Positions 25,594 through 35,351 of a stretch of DNA of 50,294 nt are shown one piece after another. Location of the stretch: the NCBI GenBank assembly GCA_900319695.1, contig ONPN01000016.1:1-50294 (forward strand), written 5' to 3'. Numbering within the stretch: the first letter of the stretch is position 1; every line of letters starts with the position of its first letter. Made by a program: the position numbers and the translations under genes. Source of the stretch: an uncultured Eubacteriales bacterium (GTDB taxonomy: Bacteria > Bacillota > Clostridia > Oscillospirales > Oscillospiraceae). The notes under the pieces are model-generated. The model did not search any database, was not told the DNA's origin, and saw only the letters and a program-made list of their open reading frames with translations.

Positions 25594-27507
25594 ATGTCCA
25601 AGAAACAATTCAAAGCGGAATCCAAACGACTCCTCGATCTGATGATCAACTCCATATACACCAACAAGGAGATTTTCCTTCGTGAGATCATCTCCAATGC
25701 GTCCGACGCCATCGACAAGCTCTGCTACCTGTCCCTGACCGACGAACAGGTGGGTCTTGACCGGGCCGACTTCCGGATCGAGGTCAGCGCCGACAAGGAG
25801 GCGCGCACCGTCACCGTGAAGGATAACGGCATCGGCATGAGCATGGCTGAGGCTGAGAACAACCTCGGCGTCATCGCCAAGTCCGGCTCCGGCGCCTTCA
25901 AGGCGGAGATGGACCCTGGCAAGGCTGAGGACCTGAGCATTATCGGCCAGTTCGGCGTCGGCTTTTACTCGGCCTTCATGGTCGCCGACACCGTCACGGT
26001 CCTCTCCCGCAAGTACGGCGAAGAAAAGGGCGTCAAGTGGGAGAGCAGCGGGGCCGACGGCTACACCGTCACCGAGATCGACCGCGACGAGGTCGGCACC
26101 GAGGTCATCATGCACATCAAGCCCGACACCGAGGAGGAGATTTACGGCAGCTACCTCGAGGTCTGGAAGCTCAAGGCCCTGATCAAGAAATACTCCGATT
26201 ATGTGCGCTGGCCCATCAAGATGGAGCTCGAGCACAGCGAGAGCTTTGACACCGGCGAAAAGAACGACGACGGCAGCCCCAAGATGGACTACCGCATGGT
26301 CAAGGAGATCGAGACCGTCAACTCCATGATCCCCATCTGGCAGCGCTCCAAGAGCGAGGTCACGGACGACGACTGCATCGCCTGGTACAAGGAGAAGCAC
26401 CACGACGTCAAGGACCCCTGCGTGCTGGTGCGCATCAACGCCGAAGGCCAGGTCAGCTACAAGGCCATGCTCTTCGTCCCCGGCGAGGAGCACGGCAGCC
26501 AGTTCTACGGCGAGACCAAGGGCGGCATCACCCTCTACTCCAACGGCGTCATGATCATGGAAAACTGCGACAAGCTGGTCCACGACTACTTTGAGTTCGT
26601 CAAGGGCGTGGTGGACTCTCCCGATCTGTCGCTGAACATCTCCCGCGAGCTGCTGCAGCATGACCGCCAGCTCAAGCTGATGGGCCAGAACATCGAAAAG
26701 CGCATCAAGGGCGAGCTGGAAAAGCTCATGAAGGAGGACCGCCCCAAGTACGAGGAGTTCTTCCGGAATTACGGCATCCACATCAAGTGCGGCGTCTGCG
26801 ACGAGTACGGCCGCTACAAGGACTTCCTGCGCGATCTGCTGCTCTACTACACCTCCGAGGATCACCAGTGCACCCTCAAGGAATACGTCGAGGCCATGCC
26901 TGAGAGCCAGAAGGTCATCTACTACGCAAGCTCCGACTCCGTCAAGCACGCGCTGAGCCTGCCCCAGTGCGAGGACGTGAAAAAGCGCGGCTATGAGATC
27001 CTCTGCCTCACCACGCCCATCGACGAGATGGTGCTCGAGGCCCTGCACGATCAGGACGGCAAGACCTTCTGCAACGTCGTGACCGACGACCTCGGCTTCG
27101 AGACCGAGGAGGAGAAGAAGGCCGCCGAGGAGCGGGATATCGAGAACAAAGACTTCCTTGATTTCGTCAAAGAATCTGTGGGCGACGCGGTGAGCAAGGT
27201 GAAGCTGAGCCGCAAGCTCGCCTCTCAGCCCTGCTGCCTGACCACCGAGGGCGCGCTGACGCTCGAGATGGAGAAGTACTTCCGCCGCGGCCCGAGCCCC
27301 GAGATGCGCTCCATCCGCGCCACCCGCGTCCTGGAGCTCAACCCCGAGCACAAGGCCGTCGCCGCGCTGAAAGCGGCGTGGGAGAGCGGCGACAAGGACA
27401 AGGCGAAGAACCTGTCCCTGATCCTCGCCCGCCTCGCCGAGCTGATGGCCGGGGCCGAGATCGAAGACCCCACCGCCTTTGTCAGCGAAGTCAGCGAACT
27501 GTTTTAA
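25594..27507 (+). CDS. htpG: Molecular chaperone HtpG (Hsp90)
   Basis: The 637-residue protein is full length. The N-terminal GHKL ATPase domain shows REIISNASDAIDKL (with the catalytic Glu and Asn), DNGIGMS and GQFGVGFYSAF. The middle domain contains SRELLQHDRQLK, with the Arg that contacts ATP. The C-terminal dimerisation domain is present. It assists folding of client proteins in the cytoplasm. An ACGGAGGAT ribosome site precedes the ATG. Confidence 0.97.
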   Translation: MSKKQFKAESKRLLDLMINSIYTNKEIFLREIISNASDAIDKLCYLSLTDEQVGLDRADFRIEVSADKEARTVTVKDNGIGMSMAEAENNLGVIAKSGSGAFKAEMDPGKAEDLSIIGQFGVGFYSAFMVADTVTVLSRKYGEEKGVKWESSGADGYTVTEIDRDEVGTEVIMHIKPDTEEEIYGSYLEVWKLKALIKKYSDYVRWPIKMELEHSESFDTGEKNDDGSPKMDYRMVKEIETVNSMIPIWQRSKSEVTDDDCIAWYKEKHHDVKDPCVLVRINAEGQVSYKAMLFVPGEEHGSQFYGETKGGITLYSNGVMIMENCDKLVHDYFEFVKGVVDSPDLSLNISRELLQHDRQLKLMGQNIEKRIKGELEKLMKEDRPKYEEFFRNYGIHIKCGVCDEYGRYKDFLRDLLLYYTSEDHQCTLKEYVEAMPESQKVIYYASSDSVKHALSLPQCEDVKKRGYEILCLTTPIDEMVLEALHDQDGKTFCNVVTDDLGFETEEEKKAAEERDIENKDFLDFVKESVGDAVSKVKLSRKLASQPCCLTTEGALTLEMEKYFRRGPSPEMRSIRATRVLELNPEHKAVAALKAAWESGDKDKAKNLSLILARLAELMAGAEIEDPTAFVSEVSELF

Positions 27508-27510
27508 TCA

Positions 27511-28010
27511 GTGTGGAGAGTGAAGAGTGGAGAGTGGAGTTATGGAGTCCCCTTCGGGGACGGATTAGAATTCAATGGAAAATGATCATTCCAAATATGA
27601 TGAAACCGCCAAAGGCAAAAGCAAACGCTTTGCTGTGCGGATTGTAAAAGCATTTCAGTATCTCTGCGAAGAGAAAAAAGAATATGTCCTTTCCAAGCAG
27701 CTTCTCAGAAGCGGAACAAGTATCGGGGCCAACCTGGCTGAGGCGGAAACCGCAATCAGCCGGAGTGATTTTCAAGCCAAGATTTATATTGCGCTGAAAG
27801 AATGCTCAGAGACGTTGTACTGGCTGGAGTTATTGAGAGATACCGACTATCTGACACAAGCAATGTTCCAATCCTTGAACTGTGATTGTGAAGAACTGAA
27901 AAAAATCCTGTCAGCTACAACAAAAACCCTGAAGGAGCACAGAGAGTAATTTTTCAATTGTCGCGAAGCGACACCACAACTCCACTCTCCACTCTCAACA
28001 CTCCACTCTT
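27511..28010. mobile_element. Inverted-repeat cassette around a four-helix-bundle gene
   Basis: The left arm (GAGTGG-rich, 27511-27542) and right arm (27973-28010) include an 18-base perfect inverted match (27524-27541 with 27978-27995). Just inside each arm is a small hairpin (27547-27561, GTCCCC-TTC-GGGGAC; 27960-27972, GTCGC-GAA-GCGAC). The symmetrical order is arm, hairpin, gene, hairpin, arm. It separates htpG from hemW. Mobility is an inference. Confidence 0.55.
27575..27949 (+). CDS. Four-helix bundle protein (23S rRNA intervening-sequence/S23 family)
   Basis: The 124-residue all-helical protein matches the S23/IVP family through FAVRIVKAFQYL, the LSKQLLRSGTSIGANLAEAE core, SDFQAKIYIALKECSETLYW and ELKKILSATTKTL. 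Relatives were first found in intervening sequences of 23S rRNA genes, and the diversity-generating-retroelement accessory protein Avd has the same fold, but most chromosomal copies have no known role. There is no strong ribosome site. Codon use is less GC-rich than in htpG and hemW. It is enclosed by inverted repeats. Confidence 0.85.
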   Translation: MENDHSKYDETAKGKSKRFAVRIVKAFQYLCEEKKEYVLSKQLLRSGTSIGANLAEAETAISRSDFQAKIYIALKECSETLYWLELLRDTDYLTQAMFQSLNCDCEELKKILSATTKTLKEHRE

Positions 28011-28025
28011 TATTAGGAGCCCGCT

Positions 28026-29300
28026 ATGAATCGACCAAGACTCGGTATCTACATCCACATCCCGTTCTGCGCCAGCAAGTGCAGCTACTGCGACTTCTAC
28101 TCCCTCGCGGGCTGCGACCATCTGATGCCCGAGTATCAGACGGCTCTGCTGGAGCACATCAAGGAGTCGGCCCATTCCATCAAAAACTATGAGGTGGATT
28201 CGATCTACTTCGGCGGCGGCACGCCCAGCTTCTACGGCGCGGACCGCCTGGTGCAGATCCTTGACCAGCTCAAGTATAACGGCAACGTGCGCCTCGACGG
28301 AGAGATCAGCGTGGAGTGCAACCCGGACTCCATCAGCCCCACAGCCTTAAAGCTGCTGCGGGAGGAGGGGGTCAACCGCATCTCCATCGGTGTACAGGCA
28401 TCGGATAATAATTTATTAAAACTCATCGGCCGCCGCCACAGCTTCCAGCAGGCCCAGAAGGCCTTCCGGGACGCGCGCGCCGCGGGTTTTGACAATGTGA
28501 GCCTCGATCTGATGTACGGCCTGCCGAGCCAGACCCGGCGCGACTGGGCCGAGACCCTGGCGAAGATCGTGGAGATGCACCCTGAGCACATCTCCTGCTA
28601 CGGTCTCAAGCTGGAGCCGGGTACGCGGATGTACAAGGAATATTACGGCTCGCCCATCCTGCCGGATGATGACGAGCAGGCGGATATGTACTCCTACGCC
28701 GCCGAGATGCTGGAGCGCTACGGCTACCGGCAGTATGAAATTTCAAACTTCGCCGCCCCGGGCTTTGAGTCGCGCCACAACCTGAAATACTGGAATATGG
28801 ACGACTATATCAGCTTCGGCCCCGGCGCGCACTCCTGCGTGGGCAGCGTCCGCTACAGCTACATCAAGGACCTGCGCGAGTACATCTCCGGCGTTCACCG
28901 CAAGGTCAGCATCGTCGACGAGTATGAGGAGGTCAGCCCCCTTGAGCGGGCAGTGGAGTACATCATGCTCAGCATGCGCACCGCGCGCGGCATCTCCCGC
29001 TATGACTATGTGACACGCACGCAGTGCGACTGGCGGCCCATCGGCCAGGTGATGGAGGCGTTCAAGCAGAAGGGCTGGGTGGCCCAGACAGAGGATCGCT
29101 ATCACTTCACGGTGCCGGGCTTCCTGATCTCCAACACCCTGATCGGTATCATGCTCGAGACCCAGGCCAGCGGCCGGATCGAGGGCACGCCCTGGATCAG
29201 CGACGCGGAGTACGCCGCAAAACGGGTGGAACTCCCCAAGGGGGAGGAGGAGCTCTTCGCCGAGCTCTATGAACAGAAAAAGAAAGCAGAAGAGAAATAA
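28026..29300 (+). CDS. hemW: Radical SAM family heme chaperone HemW
   Basis: The 424-residue protein has the radical-SAM cluster motif CX3CX2C in PFCASKCSYCDFY (residues about 14-26), GGGTPS for SAM binding, and the HemW blocks GVNRISIGVQ and LMYGLPSQTRRDW. The Cys following the core motif is replaced by Phe-Tyr as in ordinary HemW rather than HemN. HemW delivers heme; in anaerobes it may have a related role. An AGGAGC site precedes the ATG. Length is slightly above average owing to a Glu/Lys-rich C-terminus. Confidence 0.92.
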   Translation: MNRPRLGIYIHIPFCASKCSYCDFYSLAGCDHLMPEYQTALLEHIKESAHSIKNYEVDSIYFGGGTPSFYGADRLVQILDQLKYNGNVRLDGEISVECNPDSISPTALKLLREEGVNRISIGVQASDNNLLKLIGRRHSFQQAQKAFRDARAAGFDNVSLDLMYGLPSQTRRDWAETLAKIVEMHPEHISCYGLKLEPGTRMYKEYYGSPILPDDDEQADMYSYAAEMLERYGYRQYEISNFAAPGFESRHNLKYWNMDDYISFGPGAHSCVGSVRYSYIKDLREYISGVHRKVSIVDEYEEVSPLERAVEYIMLSMRTARGISRYDYVTRTQCDWRPIGQVMEAFKQKGWVAQTEDRYHFTVPGFLISNTLIGIMLETQASGRIEGTPWISDAEYAAKRVELPKGEEELFAELYEQKKKAEEK

Positions 29301-29334
29301 ATCAGAGCGATAAGCAAAAACTGAGGGATACGTA

Positions 29335-30990
29335 TTGAGCGACAACTTTGACAAGCTGATGAACAGCAAAATATCCGCCTCGACCGAGAAGAAGGCCGTC
29401 CCGCCTCCGCCGAAGCCGAAGCGCAGCAAAGCCAAGCGGGCGCTGCTTTGGATCGTGATCGTGCTGTGCCTGCTGGTGCTGCTGGTCTGCGGCACGGCGG
29501 TCTGGGGCTATACCGTGTCTGTGGACGAACACATCCTGCCCAATGTCTACGTGGGCAATGTCGCCATCGGCGGCATGACCCGGGAAGAGGCCGACAAAGC
29601 CCTCCGTGACGCGGGCTTTGACGCCCTCGCTGGGCAAAGCCTCGCGGTCCGGCTGCCGGCGGGCGCAAAGTTTGCGGTGGATTACCTGCGCTCCGGCGCG
29701 GTGATGGGCCGCAACGAGGCCGTGGACACGGCCTATGCCCTCGGCCACGGCTCCAACGTGTTCTCAAATCTCTGGGGCTGGGCGGAGAGCCGCCTCGTCC
29801 CGGTACACATTGAGCCAGATACCCAAAACCTGGATGAACAGTATATCCGCGCCTGCATGGACGAGGGGATACTGAGCCTGGACGGAAAGCTCAACCAGAC
29901 CGCCTGGGTGGCCGACGTGCCGACCGAACGCCTGCTGATCTTCAAGGGCGCGGGCGGCGTCGAGCTCGATACCGACGAGCTGTACAGGGCTGTCGAAGGG
30001 GCGCTGAGGGCCGGGCAGACCGAGCTTCGCTTTGACACGCTCAAAAAAGAGCCCGCCATGCCGAATCTGGAGGACATCTACAGCCAGATCGCGGTGGAGC
30101 CCGTCAACGCCTGGTACAGCGAGACCTTTGAGGTCATGCCCGAGGTCGTCGGCGTCAGCTTCGATCTGGAGCAGGCCGCGCAGCTCTGGCAGGAGGCCAT
30201 GATCGGCGAGCAGGTCGTCGTGCCGCTGATCATCACACAGCCGCAGTACACGGCCGAGCAGCTCCGGTCCCTGCTGTTCCGGGACCTGCTGGGCGCGCAG
30301 ATCACCTACTACTACGGCTCCACGGCGGAGCGAATCAATAACATACGCCTTGCCGCCTCCAAGCTGGACGGCCTGGTCCTCCTGCCCGGACAGACCTTCT
30401 CATATAACGACGTGGTCGGTCAGCGCACGGTCGAAGCGGGCTTCCAGGTCGCCAAGGCGTACAGCGACGGCCAGGAGGTCGACGAGCTGGGCGGCGGCAT
30501 CTGCCAGGTGTCCTCCACGCTCTACGGCGCGACGCTTTACGCGAGACTCAAGATCGTCTCCCGCCAGAACCACTACTTCAAGGTCGGCTATCTCGACTAC
30601 GGCCTCGACGCCACGGTGAGCTGGCGGCAGCCGGACTTCAAGTTCCGCAACGACAAGGACTTCCCGATCAAGCTCGCCGCCTACCTCAACGAGGATGATC
30701 AGTCCCTCGTGGTGGAGGTCTGGGGCACGGACATGGACGGCATCAAGGTCAAGCTCTACTCCCAGGTTGAGCCGATCTATGACAGTGAATACTGGGACGT
30801 GCAGATCGGCAACAGCGTCAAGACCTTCGGCGATCTCTACGATGCAAACGGCGATTATCTCGATACCACCTACATCAACTCCGGCATCTACTACTTCCAC
30901 GATGAGGACATCGAATGGCCCGACGGCGTGGAGAAGCATTTGAGCGACGCCTTTGCCCCGCAGGAGAAAACCGACCCCTACGCATTCTGA
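29335..30990 (+). CDS. VanW-family protein with peptidoglycan-binding-like domains
   Basis: The 551-residue protein has a basic cytoplasmic start, one membrane helix (about 37-59), a PG_binding_4-like region (VYVGNVAIGGMTREEADKAL and a second such region around 220), and a C-terminal VanW domain. The VanW block includes NNIRLAASKLDGLVLLPGQT, ELGGGICQVSSTLY and NHYFKVGYLDYGLDATV. It should sit on the outer face near the cell wall. VanW function is unknown beyond association with wall genes. The start is TTG (29335), placed 9 bases after GAGGGA. Confidence 0.9.
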   Translation: MSDNFDKLMNSKISASTEKKAVPPPPKPKRSKAKRALLWIVIVLCLLVLLVCGTAVWGYTVSVDEHILPNVYVGNVAIGGMTREEADKALRDAGFDALAGQSLAVRLPAGAKFAVDYLRSGAVMGRNEAVDTAYALGHGSNVFSNLWGWAESRLVPVHIEPDTQNLDEQYIRACMDEGILSLDGKLNQTAWVADVPTERLLIFKGAGGVELDTDELYRAVEGALRAGQTELRFDTLKKEPAMPNLEDIYSQIAVEPVNAWYSETFEVMPEVVGVSFDLEQAAQLWQEAMIGEQVVVPLIITQPQYTAEQLRSLLFRDLLGAQITYYYGSTAERINNIRLAASKLDGLVLLPGQTFSYNDVVGQRTVEAGFQVAKAYSDGQEVDELGGGICQVSSTLYGATLYARLKIVSRQNHYFKVGYLDYGLDATVSWRQPDFKFRNDKDFPIKLAAYLNEDDQSLVVEVWGTDMDGIKVKLYSQVEPIYDSEYWDVQIGNSVKTFGDLYDANGDYLDTTYINSGIYYFHDEDIEWPDGVEKHLSDAFAPQEKTDPYAF

Positions 30991-31028
30991 TACGGTTTAA
31001 GCAATTTTACGATACAGGAGAAAAGAGT

Positions 31029-32984
31029 ATGGAAAAGAAGCAGACCTATTACATCACCACCCCCATCTACTACCCTTCGGATAAGCTGCACATCGGCCAC
31101 ACCTACTGCACCGTCGCCACCGACGCCTTTGCCCGCTACAAGCGGCTGCGCGGCTACGACGTGATGTTCCTCACGGGCACAGACGAGCACGGCCAGAAGA
31201 TCGAGGAAAAGGCCAAGGCCGCCGGGGTCACGCCCCAGCAGTTTGTCGACAAGATCGTCACCGGCGAGGGCGGCATCCTCGACCTGTGGAAGCTGATGAA
31301 CATCTCCAACGACCGCTTCATCCGCACCACCGACGACTACCATGTCCAGTCCATCCAGCGCATCTTCAAAAAGATGTACGACAAGGGCGACATCTACAAG
31401 GGCTCCTACAAGGGCAAGTACTGCACCCCCTGCGAGAGCTTCTGGACCGAGAGCCAGCTTGTTAACGGCATGTGCCCCGACTGCGGCCGCCCCGTCCATG
31501 ACGCCGAGGAGGAGGCCTACTTCTTCCGCCTCTCCAAGTACGCAAAGCCCGTGCAGGAGCTGCTGGAGACCGGCACCTTCCTGGAGCCCGCCTCCCGCGT
31601 CAACGAGATGATCAACAACTTCATCAAGCCGGGCCTTGAGGATCTCTGCGTCTCCCGCACCAGCTTCACCTGGGGCATCCCAGTGGACTTTGACCCGGGC
31701 CATGTGGTCTATGTCTGGGTGGACGCCCTGTCCAACTACATCACGGCCCTCGGCTATCTCAACGACCGCTATGACGATTTTGACAAGTACTGGCCCGCCG
31801 ACTGCCACATCGTCGGCAAGGAGATCGTCCGCTTCCACTCCATCATCTGGCCCGCCATGCTGATGAGCATGGAGCTGCCCCTGCCCAAGAAGGTCTACGG
31901 CCACGGCTGGCTCGTCATCGACGGCGGCAAGATGTCCAAGTCCAAGGGCAACGTGGTTGACCCCTATGTCCTGGCCGAGAAATTCGGCGTGGACGCGCTG
32001 CGCTTCTTCCTGCTGCGCACCTTCCCCTTCGGCTCCGACGGCAACTTCTCCAATGAGCTGCTGATCTCCACGATCAACACCGACCTTGCCAATGACCTCG
32101 GCAACCTTGTCTCCCGCACCACCGCCATGGTCGAGAAGTATTTCGGCGGCGCGCTGCCCGCTGACCGCGAGGCTGACGCCCTGGATGACGAGCTCATCAA
32201 TCTCATCAAGGCGACGCCGGAGAAGGTAGCCGCCCAGATGGACAACTACCAGCCCCATCTCGCGCTTGAGGAGATTTTCCGTCTCATCCAGCGCGCCAAC
32301 AAGTATATCGACGAGACCATGCCCTGGGCCCTCGCCAAGGACGAGAGCAAGAAGCCCCGCCTCGCCTCTGTCATGTACAACCTCCTGGAGGCCCTGCGCG
32401 TGTCTCTGGTCATGCTCACCCCCTTCATCCCCGAGAGCTGCGCCAAGGCCTTCGACCAGATCGGAGCGGACGAGAGTCTCAGAACCTGGGAGTCCGCCCT
32501 CAGCTTCGGCGCTCTGCCCGCGACCGTTCAGGTCCACAAGGGCGAGACCCTCTTCCCCCGCATCGACGCGGCAAAGATGCTCGAGGAGCTGGAGCAGGCC
32601 AAGCAGGCCGCCAGCGGCCCGAAGGTGAAGATCAACCCCGTCCTGCCAGAGGTCACCATCGACGAGTTCGCCAAGTGCGACATGCGCGTGTGCAAGGTCC
32701 TGGCCTGCGAGGGCGTCAAGAAGAGCGAGAAGCTGCTGAAATTCCAGCTGGACGACGGCAGCGGCACGCCCCGCCAGATTCTCTCCGGCATCCGCAAGTT
32801 CTATGAACCGGAGCAGCTTGTCGGCAAGACCGTCGTCGCCATCCTGAATCTGCCCCCGCGCAAGATGATGGGCCAGATGTCCAACGGCATGCTGCTGTCC
32901 GCCGTGCGCGAGGTCGACGGCAAGGAGGAGCTCAAGCTCATCATGCTCGACGACTCCGTCCCCGCCGGCGCCCAGCTCTGCTGA
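31029..32984 (+). CDS. metG: Methionyl-tRNA synthetase
   Basis: The start at 31029 (651 residues) follows CAGGAGAAA; an upstream open frame has no similarity. The class-I motifs are PSDKLHIGHTY (HIGH) and KMSKS in GGKMSKSKGN. A zinc knuckle CTPCESF plus CPDCGRP lies in the connective peptide. The C-terminal 110 residues form an EMAPII-like tRNA-binding domain (CDMRVCKVLACEGVKKSEKL to PPRKMMGQMSNGMLL). This is the usual form in Firmicutes. Confidence 0.97.
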   Translation: MEKKQTYYITTPIYYPSDKLHIGHTYCTVATDAFARYKRLRGYDVMFLTGTDEHGQKIEEKAKAAGVTPQQFVDKIVTGEGGILDLWKLMNISNDRFIRTTDDYHVQSIQRIFKKMYDKGDIYKGSYKGKYCTPCESFWTESQLVNGMCPDCGRPVHDAEEEAYFFRLSKYAKPVQELLETGTFLEPASRVNEMINNFIKPGLEDLCVSRTSFTWGIPVDFDPGHVVYVWVDALSNYITALGYLNDRYDDFDKYWPADCHIVGKEIVRFHSIIWPAMLMSMELPLPKKVYGHGWLVIDGGKMSKSKGNVVDPYVLAEKFGVDALRFFLLRTFPFGSDGNFSNELLISTINTDLANDLGNLVSRTTAMVEKYFGGALPADREADALDDELINLIKATPEKVAAQMDNYQPHLALEEIFRLIQRANKYIDETMPWALAKDESKKPRLASVMYNLLEALRVSLVMLTPFIPESCAKAFDQIGADESLRTWESALSFGALPATVQVHKGETLFPRIDAAKMLEELEQAKQAASGPKVKINPVLPEVTIDEFAKCDMRVCKVLACEGVKKSEKLLKFQLDDGSGTPRQILSGIRKFYEPEQLVGKTVVAILNLPPRKMMGQMSNGMLLSAVREVDGKEELKLIMLDDSVPAGAQLC

Positions 32985-33001
32985 GGCAACGATAACAACA
33001 G

Positions 33002-33047
33002 CGCCCCCTGTATGTGCAAGTCCGCACATACAGGGGGCGTCAGCTTT
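33002..33047. terminator. Bidirectional terminator between metG and the HD-GYP gene
   Basis: A perfect 16-bp stem (33002-33017 with 33024-33039) and a 6-base loop, between two convergent stops. A TCAGCTTTATATTT tail follows on the plus strand. Confidence 0.85.
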
Positions 33048-33060
33048 ATATTTGCTATAA

Positions 33061-35298
33061 TCAGGATACGGTGGCTCCGGCCGATGCTTCTCGTTCCGGC
33101 TCCAGAACGGAGCAGGAGGGCAGAAAAGGGCTGCTGCCGTTCATCTTGTAAAAGCCCCGGAAAATCCTGTCGGTGGCGATCTGAACGCTCGTGGAGTCGG
33201 CCCCGAGCAGAATGACAAGGAACTGCTGTCTGCTGTAGCGCGTCAGAATATCCACGCTACGTATGGCCTGCTGTATGGCCTGCTCCATATAGAACATGGC
33301 TTTTTCAAGCTCTTCCGGGCTCGTCTCATCTCCCGGCGGCACGTCAAGCGAGATCATGATCAGCTTGAAGTGGTGCGCATAGCGCTTTTCCAGATTGCTG
33401 ACATACTCATACAGCTTTGCGAACTGGCGGTATTCCACATCCAGTGCGCCTTTGTAGTTCCCGCTGCTGTGAATGCCGCTGACAAGACTGTTCAGATCCG
33501 GTAAATCGCTCTCGGCGGCGTCGGATTCGCTGCTGTAGAAGCTGTAGCCGTGCTTGCCGTTCTGCTTGACGTGATACAGCGCCTTGTCGGCACGGCTGTA
33601 CGCCTTGGAATAGGTGTCGGCGGGCGTACACATCACAAGCCCGGCGGAGAGCGTCGCAGGTGTGAGTCTGGCGTCGCTTGCCTTCTTTTGGTCAAAGTCC
33701 GAGAGTATCTTCTGAACCGTGGCCTCGGCCGCCTCTGCCGAGACGTTTTTCAAAAAGAGAAGAAATTCATCTCCGCCGAGACGGCAGCAGAGCGCATCCG
33801 GACTGCTTTCCCGGAGCGCCTGCCCGATGAGAGACAGCGCCTTGTCTCCCGCCTCATGGCCGTTGGTGTCGTTGATGAGCTTGAGATTATCCATGTCAAA
33901 GAAGACAAAGCAGCCGCTCTCCGTCTGCATGGTCCTGGCAATGAGAGCCTCTCCCGCCGTCCGGGTCATGACTCCGCTTGTCAGATCAAGATCCTCCGCC
34001 GCACTTTGGGCCAGGAAGGTCTCCATGACTTCGCGCAGGAGGGCCGAGGAGGCCTCCATGCTGTCGTCGTCCTCTTCCATGTCGTTGTTCATGATCGAAT
34101 CCAGAAGACCGCGCTCCCACAGATCCAGAAAGCAATCTGTGATATGCGGATCAAACTGCCGCCCGCGCCCCTCGATCAGCTCATGCATGATGTGGCTGCG
34201 GCTGCACGCCCTGCGGTAGACGCGCGTGGAGCTCATGGCGTCGAAGGCGTCCGCGATGGCGACAACTCTCGCCGCCTCGGAAATCGCCTCCCCCTTGAGC
34301 CCGAGGGGATAGCCCGTGCCGTCGTAGCGCTCGTGATGGCTGCGGGCGACGTCCTCCGCCGACTCGATCATAATGTGCTTGTGCAGAATTTCGCCGCCCA
34401 TGGTGGTGTGGGATTTGATGATGGCGTACTCCACATCTGTCAGGCGCTTGGGGTTGTTGAGAATGGAATCCGGGACGCCGATTTTCCCGATGTCGTGCAG
34501 CATCGCCGCGTAGCGCAGATCGTTGATGCGCTCCTTGTCCCAGCCCAGCGCCTCGGCGACGATGACCGAATACTGGCTGACGCGGGTGGAGTGGCCCTTG
34601 GTGTAGGGATCCTTCGCGTCGATGGCATTTGCGAGGGCCTGAATGGTCTGGAAGGACATCTGCTCAATTTTTTTAGCTCTGGCCTCGGCGACCGCCGTCT
34701 GGCTGGCAACCTCTTCGTGCAGCCTCTCCGTGTATTCGTTTTCCAGCAGGATGCCGCGGTGGTACTGTATCATGGAGATGGCGGTAAAGCCGGACATGCC
34801 CAGATAAAACAGCGGGAAGCGCAGCATGAAGGCCTCTGAATAAAGGCCCTCAATGTGTGAGCGCAAAGGCGTGTAGAAGGTGAGGAAGAAAAGAACCGTG
34901 TAGTACAGAGAGACGATGATGCCGTTTCGGACGCTGACAAAGTAGCACAGTCCCAGCGGTGCCAAAAGGGACCAGAGTATGCCCGTACCCTCGGCAAACC
35001 CCGTAAACGTATACAAGCTAAAGGCGACGATGCAGAAGGCCGTCGGGATCAGGGCTGCAAGCTCACGGTTCTGCTTCACCTTTGCGCAGTAGGCGCAGGC
35101 CACGCCGCCGAAGAAGGTGGCGCCTGAGGCAATGAGATTTGTCGGCTCCTGCTTTACCAGATTGATGATAATAAGCACGAGTCCCAGCCCGGCGGTAAAA
35201 TAGCTCACCGCGGTGAGAGCCCGCAGATTTTCCTGCAGGCGCTTTCCCGTATAAATCGGCGTGTTCAGGAGTTTCCAGATTTCCAACAGTTTTTTCAT
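33061..35298 (-). CDS. Membrane HD-GYP/GGDEF signalling protein with second degenerate GGDEF-like domain
   Basis: The 745-residue protein has about six membrane helices (30-180), a coiled-coil-like linker (185-215), and an HD-GYP domain with HD268-269 in MLHDIGKIG and HHERYDGTGYP (321-331), complete for c-di-GMP phosphodiesterase activity. A GGDEF domain follows with DMDNLKLINDTNGHEAGD and an intact GGDEF at 508-512. A third region (about 605-720) looks like a GGDEF fold whose signature is RYSRQQF, so it is probably catalytically dead. It may both make and break c-di-GMP, or bind a different nucleotide. A GAGGAGTGG site precedes the ATG. It lies 53 bases after cysE. Confidence 0.88.
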   Translation of the reverse strand: MKKLLEIWKLLNTPIYTGKRLQENLRALTAVSYFTAGLGLVLIIINLVKQEPTNLIASGATFFGGVACAYCAKVKQNRELAALIPTAFCIVAFSLYTFTGFAEGTGILWSLLAPLGLCYFVSVRNGIIVSLYYTVLFFLTFYTPLRSHIEGLYSEAFMLRFPLFYLGMSGFTAISMIQYHRGILLENEYTERLHEEVASQTAVAEARAKKIEQMSFQTIQALANAIDAKDPYTKGHSTRVSQYSVIVAEALGWDKERINDLRYAAMLHDIGKIGVPDSILNNPKRLTDVEYAIIKSHTTMGGEILHKHIMIESAEDVARSHHERYDGTGYPLGLKGEAISEAARVVAIADAFDAMSSTRVYRRACSRSHIMHELIEGRGRQFDPHITDCFLDLWERGLLDSIMNNDMEEDDDSMEASSALLREVMETFLAQSAAEDLDLTSGVMTRTAGEALIARTMQTESGCFVFFDMDNLKLINDTNGHEAGDKALSLIGQALRESSPDALCCRLGGDEFLLFLKNVSAEAAEATVQKILSDFDQKKASDARLTPATLSAGLVMCTPADTYSKAYSRADKALYHVKQNGKHGYSFYSSESDAAESDLPDLNSLVSGIHSSGNYKGALDVEYRQFAKLYEYVSNLEKRYAHHFKLIMISLDVPPGDETSPEELEKAMFYMEQAIQQAIRSVDILTRYSRQQFLVILLGADSTSVQIATDRIFRGFYKMNGSSPFLPSCSVLEPEREASAGATVS

Positions 35299-35351
35299 TT
35301 GACCACTCCTCGTCAGGTCGGGAAACGGTTTATCTCATACCAGGGATCGTA

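Noticed and set aside
25588-27351. A 587-codon open frame opposite htpG
   Set aside because: Antisense shadow of htpG with repetitive Leu/Val/Asp composition and no ribosome site.
30978-33029. A 683-codon open frame opposite metG
   Set aside because: Antisense shadow of metG; composition and lack of motifs argue against a gene.
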